Assembly: GCA_037039925.1 (NCBI GenBank)
Contig: JAXRKP010001169.1
Location: 47,501 to 111,500, forward strand
Direction of reading: 5' to 3'
From: Doris montereyensis
Lineage: Eukaryota; Mollusca; Gastropoda; Nudibranchia; Dorididae
DNA length: 64,000 bases
Under the pieces are notes generated by a model. The model did not search any database and was not told the origin of the DNA. It saw only the letters and a list, made by a program, of their open reading frames with translations. Positions 1-12,500 of the stretch are shown here, piece after piece. Made by a program: the position numbers and the translations under genes. Numbering within the stretch: the first letter of the stretch is position 1; each line of letters opens with the position of its first letter.

Positions 1-1370
1 CAAATATGCGGCTTTCAGAAGTAACAAGGAAACACTGACAACGGGTTCCAATGTCGTTTTGAGCTAAGTAGAACAAAAACACAACCCACCCCCTCAGCCC
101 CTCCCAAAAAAAAAAAGACCAAATGGAAAATAAAAAAATAAAACGTAAACAGACTTCAAGTGATATGCATATCAGAGAAACCATCTGTGTATGGCATATT
201 CAAGCGTTCCATACAGATAAATATCGTTTTGATCTTCGCAACACAGATAAGAAAAAAGAAAAAGAAGAAAATAGTAGTAGGACAAAAACAAACGCAGCAA
301 ATAAACAACTTCGACGACGTGCCGCACCCCTCTCAGTCTCAGCCCCCAAGCCCCCATCCCCGAAGCGCCCCCCAACCCCCTCCCCCACCCTCTTCTTTTA
401 CCCCCTTCCCCAGCCCCCAAACCCATCTATTTCTTAGCTCTCCTTCATTACGCTTGCCAATATCTAAAGCTGTCGTCTTTCGTTTTGGGTTGATTCATTT
501 TTTTGCTCCCCTTTTTTTCTTTTTTTTCCCCCTTGTTACTTTGTACAATCAACATACTTACTCCCTCCCCTCCCCCCTCTCCCCCACTTTATATCAGACC
601 TGGGCAATAGAAATACGGATACGATCCTCCTGAAACAACTTTACTATTATTATTATTACTTATGGATTTTTTGATTTTTTTTAGAAAAAAATGTTTTTCG
701 CGTAAAGCTAAGAGATTTGGCATAGTGAAACTGCAATCAATTGAGAAGATTTCAAGAGATGGACACACGTTCGTAAAGTATATCTTGACCGTTTGTGACG
801 TCATCAAAAAGGGCTGCCCCTATAATTCGCCATGTTTTTAAAACCTCTTATTGTCATTTTCTCGGGGCTGTTTTTGGAAAAAGAACAAAGTGTCGTTATC
901 TTCAAGAGGTTGAAGAAGCTTTTTATATAACTTGAAATTATTGTCAATTTCAACTATTGTCCGTTTAACGGTGTTTTTATCAGCTTTTTAAAAAGACTTT
1001 TCATTAACATGTGATTTTTAAATTCAATTTCTTTAAAAATGAATTGCGTTGTATTTGAAATGAATTAAGTTGTATTTCATCATGAACTTTGTTTATTTTT
1101 CTGCTCAAAACACCTTATTTTTGGTAAAAGCCTTTATTCTGAGCCAAGATATAGGGTTTTTAATAAAGCACGTTACTAGCTTGAATTGACTACTTGATTT
1201 TCATGACGCTACAACTACAATTACAAGTCTCCACATGACATCGCGACGGCTCAATTCTATGAAAAATATTTGAAAGGAAGGTATACCTTAAAGCATTATA
1301 TAATTTCTTAGTCTTACATAGATCTAGCTCTATCATTTTTGGATCCCATCATATCATTAAACGAACATAC
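1..1370. other. gene-free flank
   Basis: No exon is recognisable on either strand. The stretch 320-600 is C/T-rich on the plus strand, with runs of C and T that give short proline/serine/phenylalanine-rich open frames of no coding character. The rest is AT-rich. I see no repeat family shared with other parts of the window. Confidence 0.6.
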
Positions 1371-1380
1371 TCTTTCTAGG

Positions 1381-1872
1381 TTGGCGAGAACGCATATTAT
1401 GCAGAAGTCACAGCGAATATCAAAGAAATATTGAGACTCAACGCTTGTCCGTTCGACGTTACTTATGAAGAAATAACTGCGCGAGGCGCAGGACTACGAC
1501 AGTACATTATGCTCAAGCATAAAGAAAAAATGGCATAAACATAGCGAGAACTAGAACAATATCGACAAGCATATTATGATAAGCAGGTCAACAACAACAA
1601 ACAATCAAAATGTAAAGCAGCTTGCGCCAGTCACGTAAGCAAGACACACCCTGTTACGCTTGGTGAGCTAAAAGAAAGATAACATAATGGAGCAGGTGAT
1701 TTTAGTATCGAAATCAAAATGGACTTCTTTTGCGAAATTAACATTTTGCAATCACAGGAACTTTATAGAATCGAAACAATATCTGTGGAAGCTCAAATGA
1801 GGACATGTGCAGATGTATTACAGGATCGAATGATTATCTGGAAGCTGTGCAGACGTGACATGATTTCATTTA
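1381..1872 (+). pseudogene. decayed open-frame remnant, unrecognised
   Basis: One plus-strand frame reads as protein-like sequence for about 160 codons with only three stops (near 1536, 1542 and 1678). It begins VGENAYYAEVTANIKEILRL and later has a lysine/asparagine-rich part. The composition looks coding rather than random. No intron boundaries are evident, so it may be a dead copy of a mobile-element or retrocopied gene. It lies upstream of another dead gene copy in the same orientation and could belong to the same insertion. I do not recognise the family. Confidence 0.3.
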
Positions 1873-2934
1873 ATGGCAATTGCTTTACCTTACATTAACC
1901 TTAATGTTCTATGTGCCGGGAGGCAGATAAGGCCTGAACATGATCCCTCCATATTTTTCTATCCAGGGCCGCTCTTCTGGCTTTTTCCACAGCAAGATCA
2001 TCCCTCTTTATGCCTACTTCTCTACCATTCTGCGCCATATTGGTTTTGGGCATGATACTACTACCACGCACAATGCATTCTGAGCGTCTATAAAACAGTC
2101 AAAGCATTGCAACCCTCCCCCTCCCCCACCCCACCTGAAGAGTTTCATGGTGTCCCCGAAACCGATGTAACCGACTCTGATAAAAAAAAACTTGATTTGC
2201 AACGCTAGAGGTCAGTAAAATAATACACTGATGAGGTTGGTCAAGATGTCGGACCCTGTGCCCATTCAGCGTCGTTCACTAGTTAACAACTAATCACATT
2301 TAAGACTGTCAAACGTGATGTCCTTTCCATACCTAGGCTTGTTAGAGACCGAGAAACCCCTCTGGCTGTATACACAGCATTAGAAGTTTATGCAACACTC
2401 ATACTTTTGTTTCATAACATGGTGCACACACTACACTTCCGTGTATATCCTCTCTGAAAAGGAACTGTTGCGTTCCAAAACAGAAAGTGTGTTCTGAAAC
2501 TGAGGCCCCAAAAAGGACCTGCACGTTATCGTTGCAGAAGAATATTTGTGGCTAGAAGATTTTAAATCAAAGTTAGTTTCTGGTTATCAAAATGAGAACA
2601 GGTGGACGTCATGGTCATTGTGTCAATCAAGCGCATCAATGAAGCATTCCAACCCACCAATGGTTTCGTTGTTCAGATAGTTTTCAATGAACCCAAATAT
2701 ATACTGTACGGCCTGACCTTAATAACTTCAATAACAAAATATTTGAACCTCGACTAGCCGCTGGTCGGCTTCATGAGCAATTGAATGAATTGCTGAAAAA
2801 TGAAGGTGGTAATATCGGGCTAACACTACTAACAGAAAATCAAGATCATATTGACTAGATAAGTCACATCTGCCTGAGAGGCTGCAATGATTGATTCTGA
2901 ATTTAATATGTATCGGGCAAAGAAGAAATAAAGG

Positions 2935-3925
2935 ATGACCATGAAATGTCATCTGGCTTTTAAACACACTTTCAGAGGATGTTAACAAACTGCCAACATC
3001 CTTTGTTGTATTTGGAAATCCGTTCATGGCAAACACTGATAAATTGCTGAACATATATCAAAGTAAAAAATATGTCGGCACGGAACGTAATGCAAAACCG
3101 TGGGGAAGGTCTTCAGAAGTAAACACGATTTATCAAGGATCGAATCTTGTCAAACGATGTTTCATAAACAGTTGCTGTCAAATTTAACAAGCTGGAGGGT
3201 TTTTTCTGTATATAACAGAAGAGTAGGGCACCACGGTCACAACAATGAAACAAGAGGATAAGACTTTATTAAAACTTGTCCTTTCCTTGTAAGCAAGAAG
3301 AGAAATTAATGAGGAAATTATGTCGCATGAAAATGATGAGGTTTCACCCAACAGAAAAATACACTTCGGCACAAGTCTGAAATGAATCCTTGCTTGCCAT
3401 GTCTCTGAAATGGAACCAGAATCCTATTCTATTTTACCCGATGCTTCAACCTGCGGCATGCAAAACCTTTTCCGATTTCTCAAGGGACATTTTGGACCAT
3501 TCATTAGAAAATGTACCGAGAAAGTTTCGAGGATTCATATTGTATTGGACACTTATAAGAGTAAGGTTTTGAAGTATGAGATGAGGGGAAAAAGGGGTGA
3601 AGGAATGCGCCTTAAAGTAACAGCTGCGACAAAAATCCCAGGACACTGGCAACATTTCTATAAGCGGAATCAAACAAATCGGAATTGTTCCAGTTTCTTG
3701 CTCAAGAAGCGGGTGATATGAGTCTTGTTTGCAAAATGATCGTCACTTTGGCACAGAGGTCATCGCCTCCCCGTCCGTAGACACCACATACATTTCACCT
3801 TGTACTCATGGATTATTGTGTATGTCCATCATGCTGCATCCACTGGCGCGTTTGTATGTTAAATGGAAGTCAAAGAGCTGTGGATTTTATGCAATGGAGC
3901 AAGCACACATATGTCCATGAAATTG
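2935..3925 (+). pseudogene. dead copy of a dispersed uncharacterised protein family
   Basis: Broken coding sequence spread over at least two frames. From about 3420 one frame reads MLQPAACKTFSDFSRDI. After a frame change near 3490-3510 another reads HIVLDTYKSKVLKYEMRGKR and then KIPGHWQHFYKRNQTNR, followed by a PCTHG segment near 3797. This order (hydrophobic-TF-D block, (V/I)xDTY block, RGKRGxG(M/I)R block, K(I/L)PxxW block, CTH block) matches, from memory, a multi-copy family of unknown function found in molluscs, cnidarians and fish. Several stops and frame changes separate the blocks and no introns are seen, which fits a dead dispersed copy. The family assignment is recalled and has not been searched. 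Confidence 0.45.
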
Positions 3926-3929
3926 GACA

Positions 3930-5815
3930 CTTTAATAGTTAAATAGTTCGATAAATAACTAATTGATTTTGAGAGACGTATTGCACATACATTATAATCA
4001 CAGAATGCCAAGTCATGTAGTACTATTATCATGTTATATATCAGTACATAATTTACTCCATAATAAGGTAATGTGAGTACGCCGTTTATTTATTATAGAC
4101 TGTTTACTGTCTGTTGTCGCGTTTTTCAACATTTTGACATTTGCAATCAAGGTTTATGTATGTATCATCTCTGTTTTTAGATGGGTGCATACATAAAAAC
4201 ATATTTAAGTTTGAAAGCAATACCTACATTGTAAAGTTTTCTTATCATCACATTCGTTTCAAATTGAATCCCTAGTTTCTCTGAGGGAAAACAGCTTACG
4301 GTTGTGGACACTGTTTTTGTAATAATAATCACTTCGATAACACCCAAAATGTACTATTCCGTCATCAAGTAGTTGGAAGTCATGTTGACTCGATTTTGTT
4401 AGCCGGAATTACGTTTTATATGTTTAATTCTATCTAAACGCAATGAAAGTAGGATAAATCGCTTCAGCAAACTCTTAAACATATTGTTTCATATATTACA
4501 TTCCATGGTGAGCTAGGATTTTAAATACTTAGCAGGCAGTTTATACTGTATCTGCTTTGATTGACCGCCATCTTAAATTTAGAAAAGATGACGTCATAAA
4601 TCTTGAGCATATTATGGCGTCCATCTTTTAAATCACACAGATGTTTGCGTCGTTAAATATGTGCCTAATTTCAGATATGTCTGGCCATTTTTCTTAACAT
4701 TGTTTCGGGTCTCGTGAGCATGTATGAAAAAAGAGCATTTTCAGAGTTCACATTATGTACGGGGGTGTTTGCACATCCATTCTACTGGCAAGAGGAGAAA
4801 CCAGATTTAGTTGAATTGTGTGAAAACTTGAAGAAATGTATGATTAACTGTTTATCAAGATTTTTGTCTTTAGTGCGCAAAGTTTTTCGGTTAAAAAGTT
4901 AACAAATGAGAACACAATGCTGCTGAATAAGTATGGGTTTTTTTTCTCCACAATATCTCTTGTAATGAATTTCTTTTCGTTAAAACGGAAAAAATAATGT
5001 TTTTATTCGATTTCTCATCCTTCTATACATATGATTTGATATAACGCATGTAAATAACCCAACCATAGTTCATTTTTTGCGCTAGTTTTCTAGTTCAGGT
5101 TATTTTTACGATCCGCCATTTTTAATTTATGCACAATGACGTAAATGTGCGTATAGCATGTGTCGATCTCTTAAATTTGAGAGAATTGCCTTTTCTACCC
5201 GTGTGCCAATTTTCATACCTTTACGCCCATTTTGATTTTTTTTGGTTAAGAGCCCCTACTATTGGATCCACAATAAAAAGAAAACTCAAGCAGGGCGGAA
5301 CAACCGGAGAACAATCACAGGCGTATTGTGCGATAGCATGGTTCCGAACAAGATCAAATGGATGATGTGCATAATAACAGCTAAAAGACCAGCTATGCTG
5401 TATTGATCTAGTGCATAGATCTAGTGCCACTGACCAAGAAGTTTGAAAAGGACTTGGAGGTGGCGGAGATAGGATGCAGCGTTGGACTCTCGGACTAACA
5501 AAGAAAGACAAAGAAAGATAATGGATAATACTATCCTTACAAAACCTAAGGGTGGAACCAATATCATCGAAAATACGTGGATATAAACAACGATAGTTGG
5601 GATATGTGAAATGAAGTGCACACATAAAAAAGTACTACAGATGGAAGCGCAAGCAAAAGAAAAAGATGAAGACCAAAACAGAGATAGATGGATCGCATAA
5701 TAAATTCAGTAATGATGAGAGAAATCTGAGTGAACAAGAATGATGCAATGGACCGACATCTTTTGAGAAATAGCATTCATGATGGCAATCATGTAAACAG
5801 CGGGACAAGCTGAAA
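3930..5815. other. gene-free, AT-rich
   Basis: I see nothing coding here. Three short stretches (near 795-815 upstream, 4585-4600 and 5138-5150) share GACGT(C/A)A motifs next to CGCCAT-like words, but they are too short to call as a repeat. Open frames in this part lack codon structure. Confidence 0.5.
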
Positions 5816-5819
5816 GAAT

Positions 5820-6235
5820 AAGAAAAAGAAGAGAAGAAGAAGAAGGAAGAAGAAGAAGAAGAAGAAGAAGAAGAAGAAGAAGAAGAAGAAGAAGAAGAAG
5901 AAGAAGAAGAAGAAGAAGAAGAAGAAGAAGAAGAAGAAGAAGAAGAAGAAGAAGAAGAAGAAGAAGAAGAAGAAGAAGAAGAAGAAGAAGAAGAAGAAGA
6001 AGAAGAAGAAGAAGAAGAAGAAGAAGAAGAAGAAGAAGAAGAAGAAGAAGAAGAAGAAGAAGAAGAAGAAGAAGAAGAAGAAGAAGAAGAAGAAGAAGAA
6101 GAAGAAGAAGAAGAAGAAAAGAAGAAGAAGAAGAAGAAGAAGAAGAAGAAGAAGAAGAAGAAGAAGAAGAAGAAGAAGAAGAAGAAGAACAACAACAACA
6201 ACAACAAGAACAACAAGAGCAAGAACAAGAACAAG
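5820..6235 (+). repeat. (GAA)n microsatellite, about 360 bp, with (CAA)n edge
   Basis: Nearly pure GAA/AGA/AAG triplets from about 5847 to 6190, interrupted by one extra A near 6117. They then change to CAA triplets and GAT triplets up to about 6245. That is roughly 115-120 triplets, with all purines on the plus strand. The long serine and phenylalanine open frames that overlap it are by-products of the repeat. Confidence 0.97.
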
Positions 6236-6579
6236 ATGATGATGATAATGTTAGTAGGCCTATGCTTTCATTACTTTCAATATGTAGCCGAACAATAGTT
6301 CAAGGGCAATGCATGCCAGTTAATGCACTGGAAGATAAGCTTGTATTTGACCTTAAGTCTACCAGGCCATTGAAACCACTACAACATGACACGACAATAA
6401 GGACATTAAACCGACGATGCACTCAGTCTAAGTGCTCGTTTTACGTTACTTCTTATCCTTGTTAAGTTTACATCGTAGCGTTATGCAAACTCAATGGCTT
6501 TTTCAACAAGTTGCGATTGATATGAAGACAAGCCGTGTTTTGTCTTTACAACCTTCTAGATGCATGAATAAAGAGCTTA

Positions 6580-6781
<202 letters not shown>

Positions 6782-6839
6782 CTCTTCTACCACTACTACA
6801 CCTACTCAAAACATTATGGCAAGAAGGCATTAGGCGTGT

Positions 6840-7898
6840 AGAATATGCTTTGTTTTCATTTTTTTAAATTGTGTATATATGTATGTGTACACGTTCCATC
6901 CTTTTCAATAATGTTGTTCCCTCGTTGATATGTCACGTATTGACAAAGCAAATGTGTAGTTGGGTGATGTTTCTTCTTTCCCTTTTTGTTTTTATTTCTT
7001 TACTCTTCCATTCAGCATAACGATAATATCATGCAATATACATGACACGTATTCAAATGGTTGACTACTACCAGTACTCCTAAAATCGTTAGTTGCTACA
7101 TTTTCACATTTAGACATTACATTTAGGCAGCAGCTGCTCCTGTCCAACCTGTATCATTCGATGCCTGGCTGTTCATGCATGTATCATATTACTATTACTA
7201 GATCTATTACTATTACTGTTAAGCATTCTTCTTTTTATGATAGTATGATAGTGGCCTTCTCCACAGATTGATCATTCCTGTTTGCAAACGGTTTTCAGCT
7301 GAGTAGGCCTACAGTACCGTAAGTTAGCATTAGAGGACTACAACTAAACTGAATGAGCTATTACTATAATAATATATTGTTATTTTGATAGTTTGCAAAC
7401 GAGCTCTGAACGGAGAAACCATTTGCGCTTCACACTCCCTCCCCGTCATATCAGCAAGTTTCCCGGTAATTTTACGCATGAATTCGTTCCACTAAGAGTG
7501 AAGCTACATAGCAGAATATAAGAATATATTATATTTTGTATTATGTACGCCTACAGAATATGAAGATATGATGATGAAAATAAACTTCTAGAAAACATTT
7601 AAAAAGAGAAGACAAAGAAAAAGAAATAAAAGGAATGAAAAAAATAATAAACAAAATAACAAAGAAACAACAATGAAAACCCAACAAAACCCAAATCAAG
7701 ACCCCCAAAACACAAACAAACCATTCGGAACAACAGAGGCTCAGCATTGATGTCATTTAATTTACTAGCTATTGTTTTACAGCCCTGCTTAAAAAAAAAA
7801 AGAAACTACGGTGTATAATATTTACACTCGAAAACGCATTTAATGCGAAATCCGTGGTACTTTATCATTATATTTATTTTTGGATTGAGCGTTTGATC

Positions 7899-7905
<7 letters not shown>
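6840..7905. other. gene-free
   Basis: AT-rich unique-looking sequence with a purine-rich, A-rich patch at 7560-7740. No exon, RNA gene or shared repeat was seen. Confidence 0.5.

Positions 7906-7908
<3 letters not shown>

Positions 7909-7980
<72 letters not shown>
7909..7980 (+). repeat. (GA)n microsatellite
   Basis: An uninterrupted GA dinucleotide run following a short CA run, about 510 bp upstream of the lipase start codon. Confidence 0.97.
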
Positions 7981-7982
<2 letters not shown>

Positions 7983-8039
7983 ACTGGGTAGAAGCATTCA
8001 ATCAGGACAATAATGATTACTATTCCCTTGTAGTTTGTA

Positions 8040-8488
8040 GCTCAGCCGTGCGTGTCGGTGTCGAGCAAGCTGGGAATTATTTACTACTAGATCTAGCTAC
8101 TACTGGGGCTAGTCAAACATTCAACGTACTTGGTGCCTTGGCAGTCCCTGCCTATACATTATGCATTATAATATTTACTTGTAACTTGATGATGAATCTA
8201 GAGAGATAGATCTCTCTCAGCTATTTGTCACGAGGTTTATGCAAAACTAGATCTAGAATATGGATATTATTTATAGCTAGACCTAGAGTAGAAATAGAAT
8301 TTGCGAATACCGGTACTGACAGCTGACAGTTTGTCCTGTCAAGTGTCACGGACACAACGCTAGGCTAGTAGCAGGCTACTAGATCTACACACACACACAC
8401 ACACGCTGAGACGTCAATAGATTCCATACATTTTTTATGTGCGACGGAGTAGGTTTAGGAATACCCGAGGATCTAGATTCCATACATA
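8040..8488 (+). promoter_or_regulatory. presumed 5' flank/5' UTR of the lipase gene
   Basis: Sequence immediately upstream of the lipase ATG. It contains several AGATCTAG/TCTAGATC palindromic words, a short CA run (8387-8405) and a CTGACAGCTGACAG direct repeat near 8317. No TATA box or initiator can be assigned with confidence. The call rests on position only. Confidence 0.25.
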
Positions 8489-8589
8489 ATGTCTTGCTCT
8501 CAAGAGAATACGTTTTTGACCAACGAAAATGGTCTTAAACTGTTTTGCAAGTACTGGAGTAACATCGATGAGGATGGGATGAAACCAAG
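8489..8589 (+). CDS. MGLL: MGLL-like exon 1 (start)
   Basis: Begins MSCSQENTFLTNENGLKLFC and ends in phase 2 before GTAATT. The first ATG in frame is chosen because the family's N-terminus has a similar length and an FxxxxGxxLFxxxW pattern. Confidence 0.85.
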
Positions 8590-9458
8590 GTAATTTTTTT
8601 AACCCTGTAATACATCTAAGTAATGGTTAATCTGGCACTGCCTAATCTAATAATCTCTAGATCTAGTCTAGGCCTCACACTCAAAGGTTTCTGATTTCTT
8701 CAAAAGTAAGTAAAAATGAAGATCTAGATTTATTAATACTACAGTAGACTATTTAATCTAGAAATTATTGATACTGTATTTGTGTTGACAGTTTGTTCCA
8801 TGCAGCCTCTACAAAAATAAAACGAGTGCTAACAATTTTGTAAAAATCACTCAATAACTTTATTAAATCGCTTTAGATAGATCTTTTAGATCAATATAAT
8901 GTTTCTGCCAGGCTAAAAATATTGTCACCCAAACATTCGTACTTTGAATTGCCGAAAAGTAGTTTTTATAACGTTTTAAGTTATAGGCCTACCACTAAAT
9001 CTATATATTGTGTTAATATTAATTAAGGGAGGCATAATTTATAATTTTTTTTATAATAAAAGACAGCAAGAGATAAAACATAGCTTTGTAGAGGTTATAT
9101 CTAGATTATATGTTCCACGCTGTCAAATAAAACCATTATTGTTATTCAATAGATCTAGAATCTAGATCTATCTATATTGCAAGAAAATTTTAAAAAGCTG
9201 TCAATAAAAACATTTTTTGTTATAAATTCAGTAGATCTAGATCTAGAAATATAATATTTATCTACTCTATTATATTACATTCACATCTAAATGTTAAAAG
9301 ACAGAGGAATAAAAATGAATTATCATCCATGAAGCTAATCAGAATAGGAAATATATGTGAGTCGCACAAAAACATTTTTTAAAGACAAAAAAGTTATTAT
9401 TAAACAATTGAAGCACAAACCAATGAACCTGTAGGACCTTTTGATATATTTTGATATC

Positions 9459-9501
<43 letters not shown>

Positions 9502-12500
9502 TTATATATATACATATATCCTTTTTGATATATATGTAGATCTATTTGTTGTTTTAACAATGATAAAAATAGACATTCTGACAAAACAGTCCTTGTTAAA
9601 TAGTTTTTACCACATGCATTGACCAGTTTAGAAAATGTAAGTAATTTTGCCTGCCAAATAATATTACGAGAACATTTATTTTTAGCTTCTGGGTAAAAGT
9701 TTTCGAACAGACGGAATTCATATTATTATGTAAAATTGCTTTCAGATTGGCTGTATTTTAAGAAACTCTCTTCTCATTATCTAAAACAAGATATCTAGTG
9801 TTTCACTCTGATATTGTTTCTTTGTTGCAGAGCTCTCCTGTTCATAGCGCATGGTATATCTGAACATTGTTTTAGCTATGATGAAATTGCCACAATGTTA
9901 TGCAAAGAAGGCTTTTATGTCTTTTCCCATGATCATCGTAAGTATTTTTAATTATAAGTTGAATGGGAACTGATAAAGAAAGAATGAAAAAAAAATTAAG
10001 AATGATATATATAGGCTATATGCTCCAGTCGAAGAAAAAAATGCAATTCAGTTAGTAGTGGTCAATGTCTGCAATAAAAACTTTAAAAACAATCTGTTTG
10101 TCACATAGATCCAAATTCCTCATTACATATGAAAAAGTATGCATTACTTATGTCAGGGAATGTTTCTTGCTGAACGATTCGTATCCATGAGTATTTCAGA
10201 GATTTTGTTCATATATGAATTTTGTATCTCTTTAAACAGTATGATTGCTGAGTTTTTCCCGATGTTTGTATAAAATGTTTGTAAAAAAAATCATGCTTTT
10301 TGTTTTGAGGAAAAATTGCTAACACTAACACTTTTTACTCAAGTTGTACAATGACCCAATGATGTGAGAAATACAGCAAGTTTTAGACAAACATGATAAA
10401 ACATGTTGCTATTGGATATTTGCATTCTTGAATTTTTAAGAAGCAAGCTTCTCAAGTATTTTTATCAACCCATGAGCTTAAACAATTTTTTGAAAACTGA
10501 AGAGGCAGAGCTGAATCACCTTTTGTTTCATCTTTTCCTTACAGTTCACCTCAATTTCTTTCACTTAGTTACTCTCTCCACTCTAAACCTCTTAATCACA
10601 TCAACACCTTTCTGTGTTCTTTTCCTTGTTAAATGAGCAGACCAAGTGCCTTTTTTGTCACACAGAAAATTTCTTGACAGCGATTGTAGTCTGATTTACC
10701 TACTAGTATTGAAAACTTTTTTTCTTATTCTTTTCTTTTTGCGAATAAAAACTTCTTATCATTTACTCCAAATGCTGAAAATTCAGAAATTTTGGATAAA
10801 CCAAATCTAGTTTTACTTTGCTTAGCATCAAGCTTTTGTGTAGTCACAGAAGACCGATTACACCTTATTGTTGAGTCCTTCACATTGGATCCTTCATGTT
10901 GATCTTTGGTATTTTAAAACATTTAAAAGCTTGAGATTGTATATATGTTCATTATTTTCCTTAAAGACATAAATCCGTCCTTGTGCATGGATACCATACA
11001 TGTTGTTAGAAATTCTGAAAGAAACTGTGGGTATAGCGATTACTTTTACTCCAATATGTCAGCACATCAAAGTTAAGAGAAAGGGCATGGGAGACAAATC
11101 ATCTGATGACTCCGACACAGTTTGCAGACTGAAGACGACAGTTTTGGTACCTTCGTTCGGCTCAGCAACCCTATTTTCATGGTGTGACTTACTTTAGATA
11201 GTGATAGAGTCTGTCCTACCAAATAAGAACAATCCATCAGAAGTTACTCAAAGTGAAATTGCTTAACTGTTCGGCAATAAGTATTATTCTTCTCTTTCAC
11301 CAGCATAAAAGATGCCTCTCTCCTTATGGTATCTATGCTGATAAGAAACATTAAAAAAAATTAAAATATTTCAATGAAGAAGTCATCTTTAATGTTGTTA
11401 GGAGAATCTGTGCCCCTACAAATATGTTTTTGGGGTTCTTAAATATAGATTTGGCTTTCGTGAGGTTTACAAATATAGACAAGCATAGACAATGATTTTG
11501 AACTTACATGGGATTGATTTAGATTGTAACAAAATTTGTTATTTTGTTGTCATCAGTTTAATGTCATGAAATTGTATGACTGTTATTTATTTCAGAGGGT
11601 CATGGACGAAGTGATGGCACTCGCTGTCTCATAAATGATCTACGAGAATATGTAAGAGATGTTTTTATGCATATTGACAAGGTGAAAGCAGAGTTTCCAG
11701 ATTTGCCCGTTTTCATCCTTGGGCACTCTATGGTGAGTCACTTGAAGTTTCAATTGGCAGGTTAAAAACTGAGAGAAAAATCAAAATTTCTGAACAGTTT
11801 TCTTTTAAAATGCTCCAATGTTGTTGTGTCACAGTACTAACTTACTTAGGCTTTTCATACACATTGATGTATTGGTCACAGATGACCGCTTTCAATTGTC
11901 TGTGCTTTTCATAGCCCTTGATACATAGGACACAGATGACTGCCCTCTATCTCTGTGCTTTTCCCCTAAGTGTATTGGTCACAGATGAATGCCTTTCAAC
12001 TTTCTCTGTGTTTTGCATACCCCCTGATGTATTGATCACAGATAAACGCTTTCCAACTGTCTCTGCCCTGAACCAATATCTCCAGTTGTAGCTAGCTCTT
12101 TCCTATTGTCGTTGCATCACCATCCACGTCTTTCTACAAAGTATTTTTTTAGTTAGCCCCTCTGTCTCTCCCCTTAAAGATTCCATCTCAAAGCCTGTTA
12201 TGATGTTATCATGAGGTTTTCTGAGGATACGGCTGACCCATGTCCATCTATGCAGGATTACTTCTTGTTTTACGGGTTGCAGGCCTGTTGTATTCTATGC
12301 TTCTCTGTTGCCGACTTAAGTAAAGGAAGGCCCCTTCCAGACCATTACGGCCCTTGGCGCAGAGCTTATACTGGTTTCTATAGTGTGAAGTGGAACAGAT
12401 GATAACGACAGATTATCACTTCCTGGACAGGATGCTAGTTCGACACAGGTTTTTGCTAGGATGAGAACCCAGGACCTAATGATCTCAAGTCTCTCAACCT

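Noticed and set aside
5635..6234. Long minus-strand frame of polyphenylalanine/polyserine
   Set aside because: It is the translation of the GAA array. There is no conserved sequence outside the repeat.
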